64,000 nucleotides of DNA from AWTP1-13 sp963820375 (GCA_963820375.1 CAWFZX010000022.1:186001-250000); one strand, 5' to 3'; positions 26,483-35,464 are shown, counted from the stretch's first letter. Made by a program: numbers and translations. Notes: generated from the letters alone by a model not told the origin.

Positions 26483-26661
26483 CGGCGGATCCTCCTTGGA
26501 AAAGCGCTAGGGACTGCGCCACCGGCCTATGCCATTTGCGCGCTCATATGCGTGGGGGCTTGATGTTCGAGCTCGCGCCGCATGGCCAGCGAGCCTTGCA
26601 GTTTTTTTCAGCTTTTAACGTCGCCCGCGGCGCTGTCGAACCGGCCCGCTATGGCGCCCCA

Positions 26662-26895
26662 TCAATTGACATTGGCGGGCTTAAGATCCCGGCCACGCGC
26701 GATTGCCATCCGAAGATTTTGCTCAGCGATCGCCAGATCGTCGGCGATGCCCGCGCCCTGGCCGTCGAGGTAACAGCGCCAAATAAATTGCCGCGGATTT
26801 GCATCCTGGCTCACAGAGCCGACAGCCAGATAGGGATCTGCCCGCACAAAAAAATTTACAACTCCCGTGTGGGGACAACGCTTCGTGGTGATCAC
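26662..26895 (-). CDS. Small conserved protein of unknown function, GTG start
   Basis: A 77-residue protein from a GTG at 26895 (read as MITTKRCPHTGVVNFFVRAD). A ribosome site AAGGAGG lies at the right distance upstream, which decides this start over the longer frame to 27165. It reads on through DPYLAVGSVSQDANPRQFIW and RCYLDGQGAGIADDLAIAEQ. I recall similar short proteins in Bradyrhizobium-type genomes, with the RCYLDG block conserved, but know no function. No signal peptide or membrane segment. Possibly in the same transcription unit as the small gene at 26237-26482. Confidence 0.55.
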   Translation of the reverse strand: MITTKRCPHTGVVNFFVRADPYLAVGSVSQDANPRQFIWRCYLDGQGAGIADDLAIAEQNLRMAIARGRDLKPANVN

Positions 26896-27121
26896 GCCCG
26901 GCCTCCTTGGTCGTTCGTCTGCGCTCCTTCCCACGTCCTGCCCTGATCCCCCTGCATGCGCGAGTACGCTATCAAACCGAAGCTTTATGACCAGCCCGTC
27001 ATTTCGGCGGTGCAACATCATGCCCACTGCCATCGCCCCCGTCGGGCATACGCGGGGGCAGGCAGGGCACGGGAAGGCCGTAGCGGCTTGCGCTGGACCC
27101 GGGCGGACCGCGCGCAGAACG

Positions 27122-28324
27122 TCAGGCCCGTTCCAGGACAACTGCGATGCCCTGACCGACACCAATGCACATGGACACCAGGGCGTATCGCGCGTCTGCG
27201 CGCTGCAATTGGCGCGCTGCGGTCAGCGCCAGCCGGGCGCCCGAGGCCCCGAGCGGGTGACCGAGTGCGATCGCGCCACCGTTCGGATTGACGCGCGAAT
27301 CCTCGAACGCGAGGCCAAGACCCTTGAGGCAGGCCAGCACCTGCGCGGCAAAGGCTTCGTTGATTTCGATGATGTCGATGTCTTTGAGCTCGAGGCCGGC
27401 GCGTTCCAAGGCCTTCTTCGTCGCCGGCACCGGCCCGAAACCCATGACGCGCGGCGGCACGCCGGCGACAGCTGATGCGAGGATGCGCGCAAGCGGTTTG
27501 GCGCCCACCTTGCTGCCGGCCTCACGGCTGGCAACGACAAGGGCGGCCGCACCGTCATTAATACCGGACGCATTGCCGGCCGTGGTCACACCATCGCTGA
27601 AGAGAGGCCTGAGCTTTTGCAGAGTCTCGAGTGATGTGTCGGGGCGCGGATGTTCGTCTGCCGCGACCACGATGTCAGGCTTGCCCTTGCCCTGAGGGAT
27701 TGCCACCGGATTGATCTCGCTCTTAAAAAACCCATCCTTGTTGGCCTTGGCGTACTTCTGCTGGGAGGCAAGCGCGAATCGGTCGCAGGCCTCGCGCGAA
27801 AGCTGGTGGTCACGGGCGAGGTTGTCGGCTGTTTCGGGCATCGTGTCGGCACCGAACTGGTGCTCGATCTTCGGATTGGGAAAACGGGCGCCGAGAGACG
27901 AATCATAGACGCTAAAATTCTTGCTGTAGGCCTGCTCCGCTTTGCCGACCACGAACGGTGCCCGCGTCATGCTTTCGACCCCGCCGGCCAGGCAGACGTT
28001 GGCTTCGCCACAGCTGATCGCGTGCGCCGCCGCGACAAGGGCATTGAGCCCCGACCCGCACAGCCGGTTGTGTACTGAGCCCGGCGTATCGACCGGTAGT
28101 CCTGCGAGCAAGATGGCGTGCCGGGCAACGTTGCGGCTGTCCTCGCCGGCTTGACTGGCGCAGCCGATGGACACGTCGTCGATCAATTCCGGCGCGAAGT
28201 TCGAGCGCGCCACCACCTCTTTGACCACACCGGCAAGCAAATCATCCGGGCGCACGCGCGACAATGCGCCGGCCTGGCGGCCGAAGGGCGTGCGCAGCCC
28301 ATCATAGAGGTAGGCGTCGAGCAT
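27122..28324 (-). CDS. Thiolase (acetyl-CoA acyltransferase, 3-oxoadipyl-CoA thiolase-like)
   Basis: A 400-residue thiolase that cleaves 3-oxoacyl-CoA with CoA. The start is the ATG at 28324 (MLDAYLYDGLRTPFGRQAG). The acyl-accepting Cys is in VHNRLCGSGLNALVAAAHAI, the catalytic His in NPNGGAIALGHPLGASGARL and the second Cys in SMCIGVGQGIAVVLE. The segment SIGCASQAGEDSRNVARHA resembles PcaF/PaaJ-type enzymes that cleave 3-oxoadipyl-CoA, but assignment to one substrate is uncertain. It lies 60 bases after the XdhC-family gene on the same strand. No other ring-degradation genes are nearby. Confidence 0.92.
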   Translation of the reverse strand: MLDAYLYDGLRTPFGRQAGALSRVRPDDLLAGVVKEVVARSNFAPELIDDVSIGCASQAGEDSRNVARHAILLAGLPVDTPGSVHNRLCGSGLNALVAAAHAISCGEANVCLAGGVESMTRAPFVVGKAEQAYSKNFSVYDSSLGARFPNPKIEHQFGADTMPETADNLARDHQLSREACDRFALASQQKYAKANKDGFFKSEINPVAIPQGKGKPDIVVAADEHPRPDTSLETLQKLRPLFSDGVTTAGNASGINDGAAALVVASREAGSKVGAKPLARILASAVAGVPPRVMGFGPVPATKKALERAGLELKDIDIIEINEAFAAQVLACLKGLGLAFEDSRVNPNGGAIALGHPLGASGARLALTAARQLQRADARYALVSMCIGVGQGIAVVLERA

Positions 28325-28385
28325 GGGATGGTCTCCCGGAAGGTTACGACTGGGGCAATCAGGCGATCGACCCGGCTGCAGGCCA

Positions 28386-29426
28386 TCAACTAGCCGCCTT
28401 GTATTCCTTGGGACCGCGTAAGGCCAGCACCAGCTCCGCCATAATAGCAATGGCAATTTCCTGTGGTGTCTGCGCGCCGATATTGAAACCGATAGGACAA
28501 TGAATGCGGCCGATCTCCAATTCGTTGAAGCCGGCCGCCCCGAGTCGCTGCATCCGCTTGGCATGATTGCGATTGGAGCCGAGTGCACCGATGTAGAAGC
28601 AGTTGGAGCGCATGGCGAGCTTTAGCGCCTCGTCGTCAATATGACCAACATGCGCCAGGGCGACGACGGCGGTGTAGGGATCGAGACCGATCTTCGGGAT
28701 CGTATCTTGTGGCCATTCCGTGTCGAGACGAATGCCCGGAAAGCGTGCCGCAGCCGCGAAGGCCGTGCGTGGATCGATCACCACAACCTCGTAGCCAGCC
28801 ATCGTCACGAGCTGGGCGAGAATCTGGCCGATGTGCGTGGCACCGATGATCAGCACACGCGCGGGCGGTACCATCGCATGCAGGAAGATTTCGCCGTCGG
28901 GCGTCATCTCTAGCTCGCTCTCGCCACTCTCGAAGCGCTTGCGAATTGCTGGGTCCAGCCCCTGATCGTCACGGGCATAGATATCGTGGTGGCCATCCTT
29001 AAGTCGGGTTCGCACCAGCAAGCCACGTCGGTCGTTGCGTGCCGTCAGCGCGCGCTCGATCAGCGGCAATCCTTCACGCTTTTCCAAGCGCTCGACGAAC
29101 ACCCGGATTTGTCCGCCGCACGGCAGGCCCACCTGCCAGGCCGTCTCGTCGGCAACACCGAAATCGAGGGTTTTGGGCTGACCGCTCGCCAAAATGTCCT
29201 CTGCTTCGGCAATCACCTCACCCTCGACGCAGCCGCCCGAAACCGATCCTTCGAAGCGTCCATCCTGCGCTACCACCATCTGCCCACCGATGCCGACGGG
29301 CGCCGACCCCCAAGTGCCCACCACAGTCGCCAAGGCGATGCGCCCGTCCTCGTCGAGCCAATTGCGCGCCGCGCGCAGGATGTCGTGCGTTTGCGCCCGG
29401 TTAAGGGTGCCTGGTGGTTCGGACAT
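28386..29426 (-). CDS. XdhC/CoxI family protein
   Basis: A 346-residue protein starting MSEPPGTLNRAQTHDILRAA. XdhC proteins bind molybdenum cofactor and insert it, after sulfuration, into xanthine dehydrogenase-type enzymes. The N-terminal XdhC/CoxI domain has LATVVGTWGSAPVGIGGQMV and SVSGGCVEGEVI. The C-terminal Rossmann-like domain includes VLIIGATHIGQILAQLVTMA and FYIGALGSNRNHAKRMQRL. The molybdoenzyme it serves is not in this window, so it is likely an unlinked accessory. The gene probably shares a transcript with the thiolase downstream. Confidence 0.92.
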   Translation of the reverse strand: MSEPPGTLNRAQTHDILRAARNWLDEDGRIALATVVGTWGSAPVGIGGQMVVAQDGRFEGSVSGGCVEGEVIAEAEDILASGQPKTLDFGVADETAWQVGLPCGGQIRVFVERLEKREGLPLIERALTARNDRRGLLVRTRLKDGHHDIYARDDQGLDPAIRKRFESGESELEMTPDGEIFLHAMVPPARVLIIGATHIGQILAQLVTMAGYEVVVIDPRTAFAAAARFPGIRLDTEWPQDTIPKIGLDPYTAVVALAHVGHIDDEALKLAMRSNCFYIGALGSNRNHAKRMQRLGAAGFNELEIGRIHCPIGFNIGAQTPQEIAIAIMAELVLALRGPKEYKAAS

Positions 29427-29880
29427 GGTCGAGCCTCTTGGCCTGATCTAGTGGGCATCAACAATGCAGCGGCGCCCAAGGCGCAGCAGCCCCAGCAGGA
29501 AAATAAGCGTCGGCGGCCGGGGACACCAGTGTCGACATTGCTGCACTCCTCACAACCAGCCTTGGACCGCGACAGAGGGGCAAGGAAGGGCTGCCCATCG
29601 CCTTCCCTGCAAGTGCGGTGGGGCAGCTGAGGAGCGAGAACCGCACCCCACGATGTGGGGTGGCGACGCCAATAAGCGGTGCCAGACCTGCATGGCACCT
29701 CCTTCCTGTGCGCATGCTGGGCCTCCATCTCGGCCGCTGGAGGAGTTGCATCTGCGGGCCGAGGCGTCGTCCTGCGCGCCGACGCAGCACTGACGGGCAA
29801 CACTGAGGACTAAATGCCATTCTCACAGGCTGGACCAGCAGCAGCCAGCCAGGTCCAGTCCGCAACCAATCCTCTTTTTT

Positions 29881-29982
29881 CGACCAAAACACCTATTGGA
29901 CTAAAGTAATTGGACTAAAGTGTTCTGACCAAAGTCTTCAGGACCAAAGTCTTCAGGGCAAACAACCCGGCGTGGACCAAAG
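29881..29982. repeat. Array of six GACYAAAG-type direct repeats
   Basis: Copies of the word begin at about 29881, 29898, 29912, 29926, 29941 and 29974: CGACCAAAA, GGACTAAAGT twice, TGACCAAAGT, GGACCAAAGT and GGACCAAAG. The spacing is mostly 14-17 bases. Such spaced short direct repeats usually bind a regulator or replication protein. They lie between the xdhC start and the Crp/Fnr gene, so they probably control one or both. The binding protein is unknown. Confidence 0.6.
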
Positions 29983-30008
29983 AACTAGGGGGCAGTTATT
30001 CAGAATTG

Positions 30009-30096
30009 TCGGGGTTAGCGTGATTTATTTCTATGTGATCGTCAGTAGAATATCGGGGTTAACGCCAATGTTTTCGATACAACCGTCAGGCGAATA
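30009..30096. repeat. Imperfect 44-bp tandem repeat
   Basis: Two 44-base units in tandem (30009-30052 and 30053-30096). Both begin TCGGGGTTA and both contain CGTCAG then GAATA at the same offset; about two thirds of positions agree. The conserved ends and the diverged middle suggest two copies of a protein-binding site pair rather than a recent slip. They lie 340 bases upstream of the preferred Crp/Fnr start. Confidence 0.55.
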
Positions 30097-30432
30097 TTAG
30101 CCCGCGGGTTTAGGGACTAAGCCTCGGCGTTGGCATTCCCACCCGACAACAAGCGGGGACCCTATGAGGTTCGTTCGGAGCACGTCTTGAAGCACTTGAA
30201 TGGTCAAGCACAGCACGCTTGAGGCGTGCGCAGTTGGGGTGAGGGTTTTGTGCCGAAAAATGACCGAAGAACGCGACCGTGCGCCGCTGGCAGCACGAGT
30301 GTTAACAGACGACTCCAGCAGGGCTCGCGGCTGCCTTCCGCAGACCAGCCGCTTGAGTACCTGTTCGAGCCCGCTCAGTTGAGCCGGTACGCTGCCCAGC
30401 CGATCGGAGGCGAGCTGTCGCAACCTGCCCCG

Positions 30433-31188
30433 ATGATTGGCGCTGTTGCTCAGATCTGCCAAAGGATCGAACTGCGGCGCCAAAATCGTCTTAACCGGTC
30501 GCTGGTATCCAGTGAAAACACTTTGCGGGTGCTCGACGGCGTTCTCGCGCTTGAAGCCGTTCCAGCCGGAGGACGCCGCCAGATCCTCGATTTCCTGATG
30601 CCCGATGACGCCATTCCGGCCTCGATCGCCGTCACATTTTCAGGCTTCTTTTTGCGGGCGCTGACCAATGCGTCACTGGAGAACCGGTCTGCCGCTGCCA
30701 GCGTTGGGACACTGGAAAGCTGTCCGGAGACGCCGGCCACGCTGCGCAAGCTCCGCTCGCATCTTATGCGGCGAAACCTCCACCAGATCATGATAGGACA
30801 GCTTGACTCAGAGTCACGCGTCAGCTCCTTTCTGCTGATGCTGGCGATGCGTTCTGGGCCGGCCGTCGTCGGATGCAACCACCTGCTGCCCCTCCCTATG
30901 TCGCGGGACGATATTGCCGATTACCTTGCGATGAATCCCGACACCTTGAGCCGCATCATGATGCGGCTGGAGACCCTGCGCATCATACGGCGCCTCAATC
31001 GTCATTTGTTGAATTTGATCGATGCCGAGAAACTGGGGCTGCTATCTCCAATACGGGCCCTGCTTCTCACCACGCTCGGCAGTAGCGGCCCGAGCCCACC
31101 GTGGCCTAGCCCGGAGATCTCACCGCAAGTGATTGCGTCGGTCGAGCAAGTCGGGAATCACCCGCTCGGACTTCGCAGGCCCAACTGA
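30433..31188 (+). CDS. Crp/Fnr family transcriptional regulator
   Basis: A DNA-binding regulator of about 251 residues from the ATG at 30433; the frame is open back to a GTG at 30226, so the N-terminus is uncertain. A cyclic-nucleotide-binding-like jelly roll includes LRVLDGVLALEAVPAGGRRQ and ILDFLMPDDAI. The C-terminal winged helix has LPMSRDDIADYLAMNPDTLS and RIMMRLETLRIIRRL, with the helix-turn-helix typical of the family. The four FNR iron-sulfur cysteines are not apparent. It stands at the edge of the exopolysaccharide region, upstream of glmS, and may regulate it. The repeat arrays upstream suggest complex regulation of this gene itself. Confidence 0.82.
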   Translation: MIGAVAQICQRIELRRQNRLNRSLVSSENTLRVLDGVLALEAVPAGGRRQILDFLMPDDAIPASIAVTFSGFFLRALTNASLENRSAAASVGTLESCPETPATLRKLRSHLMRRNLHQIMIGQLDSESRVSSFLLMLAMRSGPAVVGCNHLLPLPMSRDDIADYLAMNPDTLSRIMMRLETLRIIRRLNRHLLNLIDAEKLGLLSPIRALLLTTLGSSGPSPPWPSPEISPQVIASVEQVGNHPLGLRRPN

Positions 31189-31197
31189 CAGCGACAG

Positions 31198-31354
31198 AAT
31201 GCAGCTTGCCGCAACCGGTGTTCAAACGGTTCGAGCGCGCCCAGTTATGGGTACTTTCGATGGCGAGGCCGTTACGTCCAATGGCGGCGCAACGCTGTGG
31301 TGGGCAGAACAGGCGGCGATCGTCATGATCCAGAACGCCGACCCGCGGCTCTGA
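31198..31354 (+). pseudogene. Possible IS1380-type transposase remnant
   Basis: A short frame reads VMGTFDGEAVTSNGGATLW and ends NADPRL then a stop. This resembles the first 50 residues of IS1380 transposases, which have FDGG, TSDGG and DPR blocks in that order. Nothing of the remaining 400 residues follows. It is probably a decayed insertion sequence end. The rest of 31189-31686 has no supported gene. Confidence 0.35.
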
Positions 31355-31686
31355 CAAGGACTGGTCTCTTGTTTTCTACCGCCGCTGCTCGACTAGATCG
31401 CTCTGGAAGTCGGGGGGCGACGTTTGCACGCGCCAACTGGAGGATCTCGATTGCAACATGCGCAGATGCGGTGGGCAACACCCCCGACCACAGATGGTCT
31501 GACGTCGGTGTTTCGCAACTGATGTGGGAGGGCGGCGCCCATTCCAAAACACAACCCCAGCAGCTGGCCCAGTAGCGGTCCGTATGATGCCTAGTCTGAT
31601 CTGGAAAAGGAATTAGCAGTTGAAGAAAGGCCCTACGTTCGCCGCAGAATGGGAGTTGTCAGCATCCACAGCAAGGATCAGTCGCC

Positions 31687-33507
31687 ATGTGCGGAATCGT
31701 CGGCATTCTCGGCACAAGGCCGGTTGTTCCCGATCTCATGGACGCCCTGCGCAGGCTCGAATATCGCGGCTATGACTCGGCGGGCATCGCCACGATTGAG
31801 AACGGCCATATCGAGCGCTGCAGGGCCGAAGGCAAGCTATGCAATCTCGAGGCACGCATCGCAGACATGCCGCTTTCCGGCCACGCCGGCATCGGCCATA
31901 CCCGATGGGCTACGCACGGAAAGCCGATTGAAAGGAACGCTCATCCACATATGAGCGACCGTGTCTCGGTTGTTCACAACGGCATCATTGAGAACTATCA
32001 GGCACTCAAGGCCGAGCTTTCCGCCAAGGGCCATAGTTTCGAGACCGATACGGACACCGAGACCGTGGTGCACCTGGTCACTGAGGAGCTGCGGCAGGGT
32101 TGCACGCCGGTGCAGGCGGTACGCGCGGCACTAAAGCGGCTGGAGGGTTCCTTCGCCCTCGGAATTGTTTTTGCCGGCCACGATGACCTGATGATTGCCG
32201 CTTGCCGCGGTTCGCCGCTCGCTATTGGCCACGGCCGCGGCGACATGTACGTGGGCTCGGACGCCATAGCGCTTGCGCCGTTCACCGATTCCATCACCTA
32301 CCTCGAGGACGGTGACTGGGCCGTCATCACGCGCGTCGGCGCGACGATATTCGATGGCGCCGATCGCGAGGTTGTTCGTCCCATCGTCAAATTGACAGCA
32401 AGACACCTCATCGTCGACAAGGGCCACCATAGCCACTTCATGGCGAAGGAGATTCAAGAGCAGCCCGATGTGATCGGACGTACGCTCGCCGTCTACCTCG
32501 ACATGGCTACGAGCTCCGTGGCCTTGCCGGATCTTGGCGTTGACCTTGCTGCAATCAAGCACGTGACAATCTCGGCGTGCGGCACCGCCTACTATGCCGG
32601 CCTCATCGGCAAGCATTGGATCGAACGTTACGCGCGCATTCCCGTTGAGGTCGACATCGCCTCCGAACTGCGCTACCGGGAGGCGCCCCTGCCGGCCGGC
32701 GGACTTGCCGTGTTTGTGTCGCAGTCCGGCGAGACGGCAGATACCTTGGCGACGCTGCGCTTTGCAAAGTCCAACGGACAGCGCATTGCGTCCATCGTCA
32801 ACGTACCCAATTCCACCATCTCGCGCGAGTCCCACGCCGTTCTACCCACGCTCGCCGGTCCCGAGATAGGCGTTGCCTCGACCAAAGCATTCACTTGCCA
32901 ACTTTCCGCTCTGGCTTGCTTAGCGATCGCGCTCGGACGAGCCCGTGGTGCAATGAGCCGGGCGCGGGAGTTGCAGCTCGTCAGTGCACTGACCGCCGTG
33001 CCGCGTCAGGCCGCAAGCTTTCTCCGCTCGGACGCGCAAATCAGGGAGCTGGCGATCAAGGTGTCACGCGCTCGCGACGTGCTCTATCTGGGCCGCGGAA
33101 CCAGCCACCCGATCGCCTTGGAGGGCGCCCTGAAGCTCAAGGAGATCTCCTACATTCATGCCGAAGGCTACGCAGCTGGTGAGATGAAGCACGGACCCAT
33201 CGCGCTAATCGACGAGAAAGTGCCGGTCATCGTTGTGGCACCGAAGGACGACCTATTCGAGAAGACGGTCTCGAATGTCCAGGAGGTGGCGGCACGCGGC
33301 GGCCAGATCATGTTGGTATCGAACGCGTTGCCCGAAGAGGTGGGCTGCAAGTTGGCGGGCCACGTCCGTATGCCGAACACGCACTCCTTCGTCACGCCGC
33401 TAATCTATGCGCTGCCGATTCAACTGCTGGCCTACCACGCGGCCGTGCAGCTCGGCACCGATGTTGATCAACCCCGAAACCTAGCCAAGTCGGTAACTGT
33501 CGAATGA
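31687..33507 (+). CDS. glmS: Glutamine--fructose-6-phosphate aminotransferase (isomerizing)
   Basis: GlmS makes glucosamine 6-phosphate from fructose 6-phosphate and glutamine, the first step to UDP-GlcNAc. The 606-residue protein starts MCGIVGILGTRPVVPDLMDA with the catalytic N-terminal Cys. The glutaminase domain shows RWATHGKP and HNGIIENYQ. Two SIS sugar-isomerase domains follow (ISACGTAYYAGLIGKHWIER; VSQSGETADTLATLRFAKS; YLGRGTSHPIALEGALKLKE), ending in DVDQPRNLAKSVTVE. It lies beside the Pel-like cluster, so it may be a dedicated second copy that supplies amino-sugar precursor. No glmS ribozyme is expected or seen. Confidence 0.96.
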   Translation: MCGIVGILGTRPVVPDLMDALRRLEYRGYDSAGIATIENGHIERCRAEGKLCNLEARIADMPLSGHAGIGHTRWATHGKPIERNAHPHMSDRVSVVHNGIIENYQALKAELSAKGHSFETDTDTETVVHLVTEELRQGCTPVQAVRAALKRLEGSFALGIVFAGHDDLMIAACRGSPLAIGHGRGDMYVGSDAIALAPFTDSITYLEDGDWAVITRVGATIFDGADREVVRPIVKLTARHLIVDKGHHSHFMAKEIQEQPDVIGRTLAVYLDMATSSVALPDLGVDLAAIKHVTISACGTAYYAGLIGKHWIERYARIPVEVDIASELRYREAPLPAGGLAVFVSQSGETADTLATLRFAKSNGQRIASIVNVPNSTISRESHAVLPTLAGPEIGVASTKAFTCQLSALACLAIALGRARGAMSRARELQLVSALTAVPRQAASFLRSDAQIRELAIKVSRARDVLYLGRGTSHPIALEGALKLKEISYIHAEGYAAGEMKHGPIALIDEKVPVIVVAPKDDLFEKTVSNVQEVAARGGQIMLVSNALPEEVGCKLAGHVRMPNTHSFVTPLIYALPIQLLAYHAAVQLGTDVDQPRNLAKSVTVE

Positions 33508-33788
33508 TGGTGTCAGTGCACATGCTCTGTTGAGGTTCAAGTGAACTTGCCGATGGTGTTTGCGGCGGGCTGCGCAGGGATCTGTGAACTCGCCATTGCC
33601 CAGCACTCCCTGTCTCGCTGAGACAACATTCTGAAGCGATCGGAGAAGCGGGGGGAAAGGGAGTTGTCGCGGCGCGAGGATCATCGACAGCGTGTAGCCG
33701 CGTTTGGCCCGTCAAGTGCCGGTAACTAGCGATAGGCAATTGCGAAGGTCATTGCAGAAGAACTGGCCGCGCCACCGATCGAAAATCA

Positions 33789-34322
33789 ATGAAGCGAAGA
33801 GCCATCATGCACGGTCATAACAAGAAGCCCGCTGTCTCGGTGGCGCGCAAACCGGAGCGCGCGATAGAGGCGGTACCCACAGAGATGTTTGTGACCGAAG
33901 ACGCGAAGATATTCCTAGAAGCTCGCGCAATTTACGAGGAGCTCATCGCTGTCGCTTTCGGGCGGTCGGCACTAGCATCCCCGGCGCCAATTGAAGCTCG
34001 GGCGATTGCCAGAAAATGGATCAAAAAAGTAAAAGAACTGCGCGCTTACGCCGACAGCAGTACCCAGGCTAGGGACTTTCTCGCCGAGAGCGAGGTCATG
34101 CGGCAAGTGCTGATAGTGTCCTTGTGCGATGAGATAGGCGAAAGATGGCATCTTATCGAAGGCATCTATTTGTCTGCCGATGAGGTTCGCTCGCAAGCCA
34201 TGCATTTGATGCTGGGCCACGGTGACTTACTGCGCCTCGGGTGGCTTCTCCTGATCATGGAAATCAGCCGCCCATTCCTGGACGAGACAATGTTAAGGCA
34301 TCAGGTCTGCAGGGGCCTGTAG
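33789..34322 (+). CDS. Protein of unknown function
   Basis: A 177-residue frame, or 171 from the ATG at 33807 (MHGHNKKPAVSVARK). It is mostly helical and charged, for example FVTEDAKIFLEARAIYEELI and IARKWIKKVKELRAYADS. I recognise no domain. A hydrophobic C-terminal part (LLRLGWLLLIMEISRPFLDE) may pack against another helix rather than cross the membrane. It lies between glmS and the convergent GH114 gene, 281 bases from glmS. Codon usage looks slightly less GC-biased than its neighbours, which fits the accessory region. No function proposed. Confidence 0.55.
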   Translation: MKRRAIMHGHNKKPAVSVARKPERAIEAVPTEMFVTEDAKIFLEARAIYEELIAVAFGRSALASPAPIEARAIARKWIKKVKELRAYADSSTQARDFLAESEVMRQVLIVSLCDEIGERWHLIEGIYLSADEVRSQAMHLMLGHGDLLRLGWLLLIMEISRPFLDETMLRHQVCRGL

Positions 34323-34528
34323 AGGCACTCGTTCCATAACTTTACAGCGCGTAGCAATCGCTCGTCAGGAACAAAAATCTGAGGTCAATGACGCTGGCGT
34401 GGCGTCGGCGCCCGCAGCTGCTTTTTTTTGCGTTAGTCGATGCGGCCGGGGAAATGGGCATGGGATCCGGTGAAGCTGGATTGCTGGACCCCGAGACATC
34501 CTCAGGCTGCCGTTCTTAGGCGATGCAG

Positions 34529-35464
34529 TCAAGGCAGACGGTCCAGCAGCTGGTTACCGAAGAAAGGTATGAAGCCCAGCCGCAGAAACTCGGTAGTGGC
34601 CGCGGCAATGAGCGACGTATCACTCTGATACTCGATCGCGAGTATCGTGAGACCTGCCTTCTGCGCGAGCTGGAGGTATCCCAGACTCCAGGCGATGTCC
34701 TCGGTCGAGTTTGGTATCGCGTGACCCGCGAGACCGGTCAGCAAACTCTCTTTGCTGACGGCGTCGATTGCGTCGAGATATCGCTGCGAGGCAAGCAACG
34801 GCTCTGCGTTCTGGCCAACGAGCAAAAAGCCTGGCTTGCGGCTGCGGGCGGCGTCAGCGATCTGGGTGATGAAATCGGCCATGTCGTCCAGCGCGCTTGG
34901 GCGGCTCATGCGCCAATCGTGGAACGCATCGACCCGATCCAGGAACAGGCCGTCGAAGCCAGCATCGGCCAGCCGCACGCTCGCATCGATCACGATTCTT
35001 TGCCACTCTGGATGCCAATAGCGAACCGAGTAGCTCCTCGGCCAATCGCGGCTCTCCACGCCTAACCAAGGCGGCGAGGCACCGCCCTTCCAGTCTGCTG
35101 ACCAGTAGGGCCTGTACTCCTCCGCGGCACCGACGCTCAAATACGCCAGAACCAGGCGTCGTTCGTTACTTCCCTTCCGCTTGAGCTGACGCATCTCTTC
35201 CGAGCTAGGCGTCCGCCCGCTGGCGGGATCGATGATGGGATCCACAACGATCAGATCAAGCGGAGAGGCGGCGATGCTCGCAACGTCGATGTTTTGATAT
35301 TGGCATCCCCATCGCCCGACGCGCGCCAGGATGGTGCGCATGTCGGTGCGCGCCCCCTGCGCGGATGGAAGGCTATTTGCGCCGGCTGACCGGTGCGGCA
35401 TAAATGCTGGGGGCACAGCGGCGATGGCGCACACGAGGCCTAGGAAAACATCGCGAAGGCGCAT
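34529..35464 (-). CDS. GH114 endo-alpha-1,4-polygalactosaminidase (PelA hydrolase-domain homologue)
   Basis: A glycoside hydrolase of family 114, which cuts alpha-1,4-linked galactosamine polymers; the same domain is the N-terminal half of PelA. The ATG at 35464 (MRLRDVFLGLVCAIAAVPPA) opens a signal peptide ending near AGA. The catalytic barrel shows GRWGCQYQNID, LVVDPI-type strand (DLIVVDPIIDP), LAYLSVGAAEEYRPYW and DAGFDGLFLDRVDAFHDW; the Asp in FLDRVD is at the expected catalytic place. It is a stand-alone 311-residue protein and the last gene of the Pel-like cluster, while the deacetylase half of PelA is the separate gene at 43671. It is likely periplasmic. Confidence 0.85.
   Translation of the reverse strand: MRLRDVFLGLVCAIAAVPPAFMPHRSAGANSLPSAQGARTDMRTILARVGRWGCQYQNIDVASIAASPLDLIVVDPIIDPASGRTPSSEEMRQLKRKGSNERRLVLAYLSVGAAEEYRPYWSADWKGGASPPWLGVESRDWPRSYSVRYWHPEWQRIVIDASVRLADAGFDGLFLDRVDAFHDWRMSRPSALDDMADFITQIADAARSRKPGFLLVGQNAEPLLASQRYLDAIDAVSKESLLTGLAGHAIPNSTEDIAWSLGYLQLAQKAGLTILAIEYQSDTSLIAAATTEFLRLGFIPFFGNQLLDRLP

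Larger units (their letters stand above)
29427..30432. other. Long intergenic region left of the exopolysaccharide region
   Basis: About one kilobase with no well-supported gene. A 17-base perfect hairpin (arms ACCCCAC and GTGGGGT) sits at 29645-29661. On the minus strand near 29460-29540 a short stretch reads GRRRLFSCWGCCALGAAALL, like a twin-arginine signal followed by a Cys-rich segment, with no protein after it; it may be the decayed 5' end of a lost gene. Two direct-repeat arrays follow at 29881-29982 and 30009-30096 (separate entries). Composition becomes AT-richer from about 29870 to 30100. Confidence 0.5.

Noticed and set aside
34400..34440. Possible terminator with a run of eight T after the unknown gene at 33789
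   Set aside because: The best stem before the T-run has only four pairs and lies some bases away, so it is too weak to call.
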